Below, one piece after another: positions 36,912-48,077 of a stretch of DNA of 64,000 nt. Source of the stretch: Panagrolaimus kolymaensis (taxonomy: Eukaryota > Nematoda > Chromadorea > Rhabditida > Panagrolaimidae); the NCBI GenBank assembly GCA_028622995.1, contig JAJQJQ010000054.1:1488001-1552000 (forward strand). Direction: 5' to 3'. Made by a program: the position numbers and the translations under genes. The notes under the pieces were generated by a model that saw only the letters and a program-made list of their open reading frames with translations, was not told where the DNA came from and searched no databases. Within the stretch, counting starts at the first letter, position 1. Every line of letters starts with the position of its first letter.

Positions 36912-38805
36912 ACTTTTTCAGTGGGACCTTTTCTTTTTCAATGATATTCTTCTTTTTTTTTTAGTCCAAATTTTTACGGCGTCGAATCGAAGAAGAAGAA
37001 TAAAAAAAAATGCAGCAGCAAAGCCGCGAAAGAAAGAAAAAAATGTTATCGTTTTTTTCGTTGTAAGAATTTTTTTTCTCTTCATGCCCTTTATTTTTTT
37101 TTTGTTTGCGAAGAAAAAAAAATGTGTGTTTTTGACGGGGATGTTCGAGATAGATGATGCTTGAAGAGGTTTTTGGAAATAAAAAGGTTTTATTTTGGCG
37201 AAGGACGCTTTTTAATACAATGAAATAAATGAGAGGAATATTTCTATAATAAATATGAAAGTTAATGAAATGAGCCAAAAGTAAAAAAGTTAACGGGCTT
37301 TTTAGAAAACAAAAAATGACTAATTTGAGTTAAAAAAGTTTAGACAAAGTTAGTTAGGCTTCACTTATGGCAAGAAATTTATTATTTTTAATTTGGAAAG
37401 AAACTAATAGCTTGCTACTTGCTATTCGCCACATTTGAAAGACATGAAGTTAATAAAAAGAGAACTTTCTTAGATAAAAACTTAAAACTAACACATTTAA
37501 GAATTTTTTTTTGCCATTATAAAAAGTAATTAATTCTTCTTTCTACTTTTTAATGTATTTTTGCATTCCAAAAAGGTGAGAATTTTAATGAGAAGAAAAA
37601 CCAAACTCTTTAAATTATTGCTAAACCATCCATGAAAAAATGGAATTTACTAACGTCTCTCCCACATTTTAGTTTTAAATTTTCCTCCCTCCTTTTTTTT
37701 TACCATTCATTTTGACATCGACAACAAAAAATCAAAAACCTCAAACGTCAGACGTCGAATAAAAAGAAAAAAGAAAAAAACGAAGAATTCGATCACGTTT
37801 TCTTCATTTTGGACTTTCTTCTTTCTGACTGAATCAGAAAAAAATTTTTTTTAGTGGAAAGGGATTATTTGTAATGCATATTTTTTTTTTGGCTGTCGAT
37901 CGACCACATTGAGCTTTCACGAATGGAACAAACAACAACCACCATCGAATTGAATCAAAACCAAAAAATCAAAAACTGAATTTTTTTTTTTTCAATCTCA
38001 CATTTATTTTTTATTTTTTGTGTTTTTTAACAAAATTATTTACAAAATCTATTACTTTCCCAGCTCTATAGCCGACAAACAAAAAATTATAAACCCAAAA
38101 CTAAAAACATCCTTTTTCTTTTAATTTTTTTGTTGTTTAAAAGAAGCTGCTTTTTTTGGACAGCGAAATAAAAATAAATAAAAAACAAACACCAAACAAA
38201 ATAAAAAAAAACATGAGCTTTCTTTTTTTCCTTTAACCTTTTTTCTTCTTCTTTGTGTGTGTGTGTTTGTGTATTTTATTTTGCAAGTAAAAAAAAAAAG
38301 AAAGACCATAATTTGATCTTCTATGTTTTCTAAAAATTTCACGTGAAATAATGAAAATGACGACGACAACGATGACAGACAATAATATCAAAGTTTTTAT
38401 AAAAAGTTTTTTGTTTGTTGTGTTTTTTATTTTTATGAATGTTTTTTTTTTAAATATAAAAAATTTTTAAAATTTAGTCACCAAAAAGAAAAGGAACATT
38501 TATTTATTGCATGACGAGATACCGTAACTTTTATTGCTGCAGCTTTTTTTGGGTATAAAGCGTTTGAATTTTTTTTGGATACAATAATCTTTTTAAAAAA
38601 TATGGAGAAAACTTTGAACATTATGCTTTGTTTTTTTTTTACACAAAAATAATATTTATTACAACTTTGATTTAAACATTTTTTGTAGGCAAATGATTTT
38701 TCTGTGTTTTAAAGTTTAAACCATATTTTTTAAAAATCCGAATCAAAAATAAAATAAAATAAAAAAAGAAACAGTCAAAAAAATTGTTTTTTTATTTTAG
38801 CAGAA
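36912..38805. other. Long intergenic region, no gene seen
   Basis: Very AT-rich with poly-A/T runs and a GT-repeat stretch near 38254-38272. The purine-rich open frames at 36961 and 38121 (minus) are low-complexity. The left part carries the syntaxin promoter. Confidence 0.5.
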
Positions 38806-38994
38806 ATGAATAAAGAAAAAATGATGCAACAACCAACATCAGAGAACGATGGTGAGATGTCTAATATGGATAAGATCGATCCGCTTTTTTGTAAAAAGGT
38901 TGCGTTTTCATTTCATAAATAAATAACCTTTGGCTCCTGTCGGCCGGCTTCAGACAAAGAAAACAAAAACGGCAAAAAGAAGTTTTTGAAATAA
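38806..38994 (+). CDS. Candidate micro-gene, 41-aa Lys-rich peptide
   Basis: A TTTATTTTAG acceptor at 38800 is followed after 5 nt by ATG. Exon 1 (38806-38890) and exon 2 (38954-38994) join through a 63-nt GTAAAA...TTCAG intron to give 41 aa: a polar, acidic-then-basic peptide beginning MNKEKMMQQPTSENDGEM and ending KKKFLK. No signal peptide or membrane segment. The splice signals are good, but the length is too short for composition to be decisive. Alternatively this is the first exon of a longer gene using the AAG|GTTGCG donor at 38898. Function unknown. Confidence 0.3.
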
Positions 38995-39867
38995 AAGGCT
39001 TTTTTTAAATGATAGACTGAAATTGAAAGGGCAAAAACATAAATAATATCTATCAAAAAATAGGATATTAGAAAATAAAAAAAACACGCTAAATTGGGGA
39101 TCAACAACTTTTAAAATTGTTTGTTTAAAAAAAATTGAGCAAAAAAAAGCTGAAACAAATATATATATATAATTTATTTGTGAAGCTTAAAAGTTAGATG
39201 GAGAATACAATCCTCAAATAATTTTTCTTAATAGACATTCTCTAAAAATCACCAAGTAATTTCCATAGAAGCTTCTGCTGCAAAAAGCTGCAAAAACAAA
39301 AAAACAAATATTAAAATAAGAGTTTCGTGTTTTTTTGTTTGTTGGAAAAATTACTTTTTTTTAAATGTTTGAAATGTGAGAATTAACAACCATGGATAAT
39401 GAGGCCAAATTACGAAGATGCACGGAAAAAAATAAACAATATAAAAAAAGTGCTAATAAACCCCCATAAATTTTGATTTGTATTTGCAGGTAAAATTATA
39501 TTACTGTAAACCACAAACATACATGCGTGAGTGGAAAGTTTCATAATCATTTTCATCGTTGATTTACATTTACGTCAACGGTTTTTTTTATTCCATGCAA
39601 ACTTTTATTATAAATTTAATATTTAAGTTAAGAAATACATACACTTACTCTTCGTGTAATAATTAAATAAATTTTCAACAGCTTTAATAATTTCATAAAA
39701 TCATTGCTTTTTCATTTTATTTTTATATTAAAATTAATCAAGTTACTCGATAAACTGGGGCAATTTACTTTCATAAATTTCACTACCTTTTTTTGTGGTG
39801 CAAAAGTCCAAGACAAAAAAAATTGTCCTTTTCTTTCTTTCTTTTTTATTTATTCTTAAAATAAGTA
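38995..39867. other. Intergenic, no gene seen
   Basis: AT-rich upstream region of the next receptor, including a short TA run near 39161. No coding evidence. Confidence 0.5.
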
Positions 39868-40929
39868 ATGTCTCCAATAAAAAATGCTACAGGATTTTTC
39901 CTTTATTCCGTTGTTGCAATTCATACAATTGGAATTACAATAAATTTGAGTTTAATGATATTTTTCATTTTTGAATGGAGAAATAAGAAATCCATTTTTC
40001 GTACTTCATATTTTATTATTCTTGTTTTTGGGTATTTTATGAATGCGCTATTTTCAATTGTATGGATTCTATCATTTGTGATAGGTGGAAATTTAAATGA
40101 AACATTTTTGGGTATTCCATTTTTGCTTATTTCATTTCATACTCAAAATATTCTGGGGTTATGGGATTGCATTCTTGGATTTAATCGTTGCACAGCCATT
40201 GGATTTCCATTGTTGCATGGAAGGGTAAGCGCTTAAACTTTTTTTGGTACAGTAATTTTGTAAAAATAATCCAAGAAATAAACGATAAAAAAAGTTTGAG
40301 CAACAAATATATAAAAAAGTTTTTATTTCAATCAAAAAACTTGAAACCACTTTGATATTCTTTAGACAAATATTTTTCAGATTTGGAACAAAACCGCCAT
40401 AATTTCCATTTTAATTTTATTCTTGATTTTTCCTTTTTTACTCCACGGATATTCTTTTTCAATTGATGAATGCCAATTCATTTATTTTTACACTTTTCAA
40501 TGCCTTTCTGTTATTATGATAAAACAAAATGTTTTGGCTTCAACTGCTAATGCTATTCTTGGCCTGACTTCTCTGTTATTTATAATTATAGGAATTTTAA
40601 AAGCACCCAAAACTCAAGCAATTAGCGCAAAATTTGAAAAACGTTTAATCCTTCAAACAAGTTTTTCCGCTGCAACTTTAGTTATTCTTTCGCTGATTGG
40701 TTTAATTCCTGGAAATCAAGAGAATCCAGTATTAAGTTTAATTTCATATTATATTTATATAATTCAATATTATCCATCCGTAATTATTTTATTTTGTGTT
40801 TCACCAGCTTTGCGAGAAGGTTTTGCAGAATTTTATAAATTCAATTATTGTTTTAGAAGGTTTGGCAGTAGCGATAGAACTCGAGGGAGGAATGGTAAAA
40901 ATCAAATTAGGGTTATACAAATTAAATAA
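39868..40929 (+). CDS. 7TM chemoreceptor, srg/srv-like
   Basis: Serpentine receptor of 301 aa in two exons, 39868-40224 and 40381-40929 (phase 0). Seven hydrophobic segments are visible. TM3 ends in LWDCILGFNRCTAIGFPL, followed by GR and IWNKTA across the intron; N-R-x-[TS]-A-I-x-x-P then I-W is the typical pattern of srg/srv-type nematode receptors. Two sequons lie in the first extracellular parts and the C-terminal tail is basic. The gene stands alone, with no paralogue next to it. Confidence 0.82.
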
Positions 40930-41826
40930 TTTTAAAGGTTAATAAATAACTAAATAAATATATAAATGGTTAATAATAAATTTTATGTTTTATTTCGAAA
41001 TTTCCTTATTCGGTGAAGAATCGTACTCCTCCCATTTTTTGCTTCAAAATGATTATTGTTTCATTGTTTGTTTTTTTGTTGATGCATAAAGTTTCTTTGT
41101 TACCGTATTTCTTTTTCTTCAAATCCCGCCTTTCCAATTTGCCTCACTTTTTTTGTTTAATGGCTAAATAAAGAATGTTTTGCATAACTAAAACTCTATG
41201 AAAGATCGTCACTTCTTTGTAAATTACTACTTTCCTCTTCAATCATAAATGCTTCGTTTCCTTCCTCCTCAAACATGTTTTCCAACAATGATTTTGTAAA
41301 TAAATCTTTATTTATACAATTTTACATATGTACATACATTTGAGTTGATTGAAAGTTAGTCAGTTAAAATGAGAAAGAGAGAATCAGCAACAGAGATCGA
41401 TCGACGACTGTTTCGAAGAAATCGAATTTTTCAATGAATGAAGCTTTTATAGTTTTTCGTTTGAGTATTATTCGATTTTGAAGGATGGCAAAAAAAAATG
41501 TATGCAAATTTTTTGGCTTTTCATTTTTCATTGAAAAATTTGTTTATTTTTTGTGGAAAGCGATGGTTTTGATATTTTTTTTTTCTTGTGTTGCTGAAAT
41601 AGAAATTTTGAAGAGAAGCTTCAAGCTTGTAAATCTGCAAGCTCCGATAAAAGGTTTTAATGGATTTTTTTCTCTCAAAAACGGACTTTGATAGCTTGAT
41701 TGATCAAACCAAATGTTTTTTTAGTGAGACTTCTGATTAATCAAAAGTTTGTAGTAATAATTCAATAAACTAATTTTGATTTTTTTCTTGTTTTTATTCG
41801 AAATTAACCCTTTAAAGTTTCAGCAG
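40930..41826. other. Intergenic, no secure gene
   Basis: AT-rich spacer. A 68-codon frame at 41485-41691 has a short hydrophobic stretch but no splice or leader context, so I leave it unannotated. A GTTTCAG acceptor sits at its right edge, at 41818-41823. Confidence 0.45.
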
Positions 41827-42114
41827 ATGAAAGTTGTTTTTTTTGGACTCTGCATACTTACTTTACTTCAACTTATAATAATTTTCCATCAATCATTATT
41901 CAAAATCAAAAAAAAAGTTTTATTATGCTTTATGTCTCACTTTTTTCTTTTGTCTCTGTATTTTTTTTTTCAACTTTGCAAAAAAGGCGACGATGAAAAA
42001 CTTTTTAAGTATGTAAAACCCGTATTTTGTGATTTCTTTCTTTCTGTGCTTGTGTGTGTTCCAATATTAATCTTTGCGACGACGACGATAAATTATGATA
42101 TCAAAAAGTCTTAA
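41827..42114 (+). CDS. Candidate small three-helix membrane protein, 95 aa
   Basis: Single-exon frame with ATG immediately after an AAAGTTTCAGCAG acceptor-like sequence, consistent with trans-splicing. Three hydrophobic helices are predicted: VVFFGLCILTLLQLIIIF, VLLCFMSHFFLLSLYFFF and FFLSVLVCVPILIF, separated by basic (KIKKK) and mixed charged loops. No homology recognised. T-rich DNA readily yields hydrophobic frames, so this is only a candidate. Confidence 0.35.
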   Translation: MKVVFFGLCILTLLQLIIIFHQSLFKIKKKVLLCFMSHFFLLSLYFFFQLCKKGDDEKLFKYVKPVFCDFFLSVLVCVPILIFATTTINYDIKKS

Positions 42115-42549
42115 AAATAAATTATGATTAATGGCCACAAAATTGGACCATTTTTTGTTAAATCATTTTTCATTATTTATTTATTTTTTGATTAAACGAC
42201 TCTTTTTTGTGTAAAATTCGTTTTTTATTGTATCTGAATTGCAGTGATTGATTTGAAAGCAAAACTTAAAGGAAAGTACAAAGAAAGAAAATAGGAGTCG
42301 TTGGAATTATTATCAAAGTTTAAAAGTTTGGAACAAAAGGAAATGGAGTCAGTCTTATTATAAAAGGAGACGATGATGGTAGAAAGTTTTTATTGGAACA
42401 AAATTGTGGGACTTCGAAGTTGAAGAATTTTTTTAGTGTTTTTTGTTGGATTTTTGTTTAGCTTTTTTAATCCGCGAATACTCTTTAAAAAATTTTAAAT
42501 TTATCTTTAACGAATTTTCCAGAGACCTTTTTCTCCAAAAACCTTAAAA
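42115..42549. other. Intergenic upstream of the MFS gene
   Basis: AT-rich, no gene seen. The presumed promoter of the transporter lies here. Confidence 0.45.
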
Positions 42550-44925
42550 ATGAGCAGCTACCAAAAAATGCCAGAAAAGATAAAAGTTTATTCCCAAATT
42601 CATAATGGCGAATTTAAAACTGATTGGAAATCAATAATGATTTCAAATATTGTTGCATTTCTTGGTGCTGTAACTATGTCATCCATAACTCCAACAGTAT
42701 GGCCATATATGAAAAAAATTGATGTAAATACCACTGAAACTTTATATGGATTTATTCGAGGTTTATTTGCTTTAGGAAATATTATTTTTTCTATGCTTAG
42801 TGGATATTTAAGTAATCTTATATCCGATACAAAGTAAGTTTGTTAAAACACAGAATCTTACACAGAAAAAAGATTAATAACAAATTTACTTTTTTTAGGC
42901 CTGCAATGATTATTGGAAAAACTATAACAATTTTTGCGGCAGTAGCATATTTAATGGTTGAAATTTTTCCATTATATCTTTCACATTTATTTATTTCATT
43001 TGAATTATTGGTTGGGGCTTCAGTGGGCATTTGTAGTGTATTTCGAACTCATATAGCTATGGCTTCAACAGAAAAAGATCGATCCAGAGCTTTTGGACTC
43101 ACTCAACTTGCTACTTCTGTTGGGTTGATTGTTGGACCATGTAAGTTTGGTGTTTAGATTTGAAAGTATTTTCGAGGTGAAAATCCCCATAAAATATTTT
43201 TTTCATTACCAGAGCCCAAGTAAAAAAGCAGCTTCTATCTTTTTGTTTTGATACCCAAGTGATCCATTAAAGTGACTAACTAATTAAACTTATTTTTTTT
43301 CAGTACTCCAAGTAATATTTTCAAAAATTAAATATCCTGGTATTCCACTTTTGGCTGGTTCCCATTTTAATCTTTACACTGCTCCCGTGATCGTTCTTGC
43401 ATTAACATCCATTTTTGGAATCATCCTATTGTTTTTTTGTTTTGATGGTAAAATGAGAGTTCATAAACTTCCTGCACCTATATACACTGAAGATGTGGTG
43501 CTTGGAACATTTGATGAAGATACGTTTCTTGAAGAAAAAATTATTTCTGAAAGTAATAAAAAAATTAATAAAACTAATAAAAAATCCTCGAAAGCCCCAA
43601 AATATGATGTAATTGCGGTTATAGTTTTAATTCTGGTTAAACTTTCAATTGAAACAGTATTTCTTAATTTGGTGACTGTATTGCCTCCATATGCCATGAC
43701 TGCATTTCAATGGTCTCCAGAAGAAGCAATAATTTTTCAATCCGCTGTTGGAGCCATTATTGGAGCTATCGCTATTTCATTTTCACTTTTGTATGTATTT
43801 TTCAAACTTGGAAATAAGTAAGTAATTCACCAAACTTTTAAAATTATAAAATGCGGCTCGGAGCCTTGAAGAGAAAAAATATATTTAAAAAGCAAAAATG
43901 AACGTGTTTTTTTAAATTTTCGCTTTGATCAATAAAGTTCAAAAAAATTTTTAGAGTTAAAGAACGCACAACTTTGGCATTCACTATTTTACTTTTCCTT
44001 TCATTTCATTTAATTACATATCCATGGGAAATATATCCAGAAAAAATTCATTATCAACATGTTAAAGGAACTACACCACCAGCAAATTTAAGTATGTTTA
44101 ATAAATAAAAATCAAAAAAAATACTTTTTTAAATATAAAATTTATTTTTATTTTTATAGCAATGGCAATGAATCCAGAATTGAGAGATATTGTAGCTCAA
44201 TCAAAAATACCAGGATCAAATATTCAAATTGTTGGAGTAAGTTATCAATTATTTTATCTTTAGAAAAAAAAGTGTCAATCGACTATTTTTTTTCTTAATT
44301 TTTGCTTTAAAATTTGGGTTTAGAAAAATAAGACTTCGGGTAATTTTACAAAAAAGTTTTCCTCGACGGAATTATTTAATTTACAAAACTTAAATTCAAG
44401 GAATTTTTTTCAAACGAAATTTTATATTGCAAAAATCTAAAAAAAATACAAATTTTTAGTGTAACCCCGCATTTGAATGGTGTGAAACAACTCCAAAAGT
44501 AAACATATATATTTTTTATGGATGTGCCATTGTTACCGTTGGTATTGGATGGCCTTTAGTTCACATAAATTTGGATATTTTATATTCAAAAGTTTTGGGT
44601 CCAATTAAACAAGGAACTTTGCAAGGAATTTTTGTTGCCACCGCTCAAATTTTAAATGTTATTGGACCTTTGGCTTTTTCGTATGTATTTTTTTTAAAGA
44701 AATTTTTAATTTATGCATAGTTTTTTTTTCAGAAAATTATATACTCTTTATGGCCCAAAAATTATTTGGGGTTTTGAAATAGCTATTTGTAGTTTAACTT
44801 TAGCAGTGTTTTTATTCTTTTTCAATCGAATGATTTCATGGAGTGAACGACCTGATGTAGCTGGAATCCACACTTTACCGATGATGGAAATCGTTGAAAA
44901 AAAGAAAAAAACAACAAAGAAATAA
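42550..44925 (+). CDS. MFSD8/CLN7-like major facilitator transporter
   Basis: Twelve-helix MFS transporter, 555 aa. Exons 42550-42833, 42899-43140, 43304-43817, 43955-44091, 44160-44236, 44460-44680, 44733-44925. The first helix begins IVAFLGAVTMSSITPTVWPY. The loop between helices 2 and 3 is followed by R-T-H-I-A-M-A-S-T.DR..AF (MFS motif-A-like region), then a long Lys-rich central loop (KKINKTNKKSSK). Helices 7-12 include a lumenal loop with the NPAFEWC.TTPKVN motif that recalls the lysosomal MFSD8 group expanded in nematodes. A lysosomal chloride-channel or transporter role is family knowledge only. Basic tail KKKKTTKK. Confidence 0.85.
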
Positions 44926-45433
44926 ATTTTTTAAAAAAAGAAAAAAAATTGTGTTAAAATGTAGTGTTTTTTGTTTTATTTCATTTACGGGTAAAAATAA
45001 ATAAATTATGTTAGTTTAAAATTATATTTTGTCTTAAAATTGTATGATTTTTATTTTAAATAAAACATTTTATTATTAAAGCTTTTTTTGTTTATTGAAA
45101 CACATGGATTCAAAAATCATTTTTAAATACATAAAACATTTTGGAAGAAGAAATCAGAATTGATGACTAATTTTTGAGCTTTGCACCCTCTTTTTTTTTC
45201 TAAGAACTAATATTTAAAAAGAAAAAAGCTTTCTTTTTTTTTCACCTGTTTCAAGCCAATAAAAAAATAACTTACATTAATCACACCGCGCACGCAAACC
45301 ACTTATTTTTTTTCTCTCTCAGCCTTCAAATTAATTTTATTGCCTTTCAAATAGTTATTTTTCTTTTATGAAAAATTGCTTTAAAAATATTTTTCCTTTT
45401 AAATTCATCCAACAAAAAATTTAATCAGAAAAA
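44926..45433. other. Intergenic, no gene seen
   Basis: 3' UTR of the MFS gene and upstream region of the next receptor. AT-rich. Confidence 0.5.
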
Positions 45434-47404
45434 ATGGTTAAGACCCTTCGAAATTTTGAGAATCTTACTTTGTCAGATATTTATCATCCAAAATTTTATA
45501 ATATTTTTTATCAAATTTTAACTTACACCACAATTTTTAATTCTCTCTTATTTCCTATTATGATTTATATTATAATTAAATATTCCACGAAACAAATGGG
45601 AAGTTATAAACATTTATTAATCATTCAATTATTATTTACATATATTTTTGGTTTTATTACTTTTTTATGGAAACCCGTGCTTATTTGGCCTTTGAGACAG
45701 GGATTTTCTCTTTATGGATGGATTAATTTTGGTTTGTTTTAAATTTATAAAAAAAATCTGAGATTATTTTGGTTTAAAATTAAATTTAAAATTTTTGAAA
45801 AAAATTTTCAGAAATATTAAAAAATGTTCCATTTTTTTAGGTTCCAAAACTTTTTATTATTTTTTTGTAACAGAAATATTTTTAATTTTTGGTATAATTG
45901 TTTCACAATTTTATGTGATTTTATTTCGAATATTTGCCACACTTAAAAATACCTTTTGGCGTTCACTTTATGATAGCACAAAATTATTTTATATTGTCGT
46001 AATAATTTCTATGTTTATTGTCGAAATTATTGTAATTTGTAAGTAATTATTATATTTGAATGTTTTTCAAAATAAAAAAAAATGCAAAAAAAAAAGAAAT
46101 TTTGCTAAAAATAGATTTTTTGGAGCAAAAAAAGGCAATAATTAATTTTTATTTGTAAAAGCTTGAATTTAATTTAATTATTTTTTATAGAAAATATTAG
46201 AGATCATTTTTTTACTTACAAATATAGGAGAAAAAACCCTTAAATAAAGTAGTACCATTCATTTTCAGAAGGAGTTTTTTTCTTTCTAAATTTTTAAAAA
46301 ATGAAAAGAAAAACCTCAAAAAAAAAATGCAAAAAATTTAACGTTTTTTCTTTGAAAGTAAAAATGATAAACTTCGAAGAATTTCCTCGAGTTGCTTATT
46401 TCTAATTAAAAAACATCCAAAAACATTTTTTTACTTCGTTGAAACAAATAATTTTTTATTATTAAAATCCAAAAATAAATGAAACATTTTCCAAAAAAAA
46501 AATATTAATATCTTTCAGTTCCAATAATTAGTGACGTCCCAGATCCTTTAAAAGTCCAACAATTTACATCTGAAGAAGTTCCAGCAGTGAAAGAATTAAT
46601 GAAATTATTTCCTGATATCTCTGGTTATCATCCAGAATTAGAAAATGGTGGAATTGAATTTATGCTTGCTTTTGGTTTTTGTTTATGCTCCCTCGCGCCA
46701 TTTATTTTTATTGGAACAATAATTTTTTTTCTTATTCGACTTGGAAATATTGTATCTAATCTTTCAAATGCGACATATAAAATGGAAGTTATGCTTTTTA
46801 GGTAAAATTTTTTTATTCGCCGAAATTTAGGATTTGGAAAACAGGTATTCTGGTCTTCAAAAATTTACATTTGAAATAAAAAGTTTATAATTTTTGGTAG
46901 AAGCTTTTTTTCGTTATTTTTTGTCGAGCAAAATAACCTACAAATATTTGATTTTAAAAAAATATAAAGAAATAAACTTTTTTTTTCAGAGCCCTTTTGA
47001 GTCAATTAATAATTCTCACAATTTTTGTTCTCATTCCTGTCATGATTTTTATTATGTTATTGATTCTTGGAGTATCATGGGGTAGTTGGTTTGCCACACC
47101 ATGTGTAATATTCGTAACTTTTCATATGCCCATTGATGCTATATCATTAATATTTATTATAAAACCATATAGAAATTTTATACTTAAAAAATTTGGGTTA
47201 TTTAGAGACAGTAATAATAATGGCGGCGCGACTGGAGGAAATCGATCCACAGTTTCAAGAACTTCAAGAAATAATCCAATTCAAATTCAAAGTATTCGGG
47301 GCGTTGGTCGACGACGAGAAGGAGGTGGTGGCTCAGAAAATGGTAAAGGATTTATGGTTATTATTCCTCAATCTAATACTTTGAGATTGCCACCATTGAA
47401 ATGA
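45434..47404 (+). CDS. 7TM chemoreceptor, srh/str-like
   Basis: Serpentine receptor of 397 aa, paralogous to the one at 9.9 kb (IYHPKF.N N-terminal block, then MGSYKHLL). Exons 45434-45731, 45841-46038, 46519-46801, 46990-47404, in phase. The extracellular loop PDPLKVQQFTSEEVPAV precedes helix 5. NATYKMEVMLFRALLSQLIILT is the amphipathic helix before TM6, and the last helix ends LIFIIKPYRNF. The cytoplasmic tail is long, Arg/Gly-rich (GRRREGGGG). Intron 2 (480 nt) and intron 1 are unusually T/A-rich. Confidence 0.82.
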
Positions 47405-48077
47405 AAAATTAATTATTGTCTGCTTTTTATTTGTAAATTTTGTTTGCTAAAAAGTTTTGTTTTTCTGATTTTATGTTGAGAAAATAAAAATAAATAAAAC
47501 CAAAAAAAATGTTGTATTTCCATATTTTTTACTTCTTCTTCCTTTACCCATTTCTTCCAGAACCTATCGAAAATATTTATCTTGTTGCAATTATTTCTTT
47601 ATTGTAAAAACATAATTAAAATTAAATCAAAGGAAAAGAAAGCAATCAATCGCTTTAACTCAAAAATTAAGAAGGATTTAAGAAAAATACATACGAAAAT
47701 AATGAATATAATCCTATAAAAAAATAATTTGATCATTGCTTTTTTATTTTTCTTTGATTATTGTTTCAATATAAGCCTTTTTTTCTCTCCGATGATCAAA
47801 TTGCTTCCTTCCTTCTTAAAATTATCATTTTTTCTTCTTCTTTAGACTTTTAGAATGCTTCCTCGAAACAATCAATCCTCTTTTTTCTTTTTTTTATCAT
47901 CTTGACAATTAAAATGATTTTCTTATCTCAAAACAAGCTTACAACCTGCTTAATTTAATTGAAGAATAAAAGGTAGACAATTTTTTTATTCTTTATTGTT
48001 TTCTTTATTTTTTTGGCTTCTCAAAACATCAATTTTTTTGTTGCTTGTTGCTTCCCTAAAAAAAAGAAGGACGAAGA
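47405..48077. other. Intergenic, no gene seen
   Basis: Spacer between receptor and peptidase. T-rich with AATAAA-like motifs near 47485. No coding evidence. Confidence 0.5.

Noticed and set aside
38254..38272. Run of GT dinucleotides, considered as CRISPR-like or regulatory repeat
   Set aside because: Simple microsatellite only; no spacers or repeat array.
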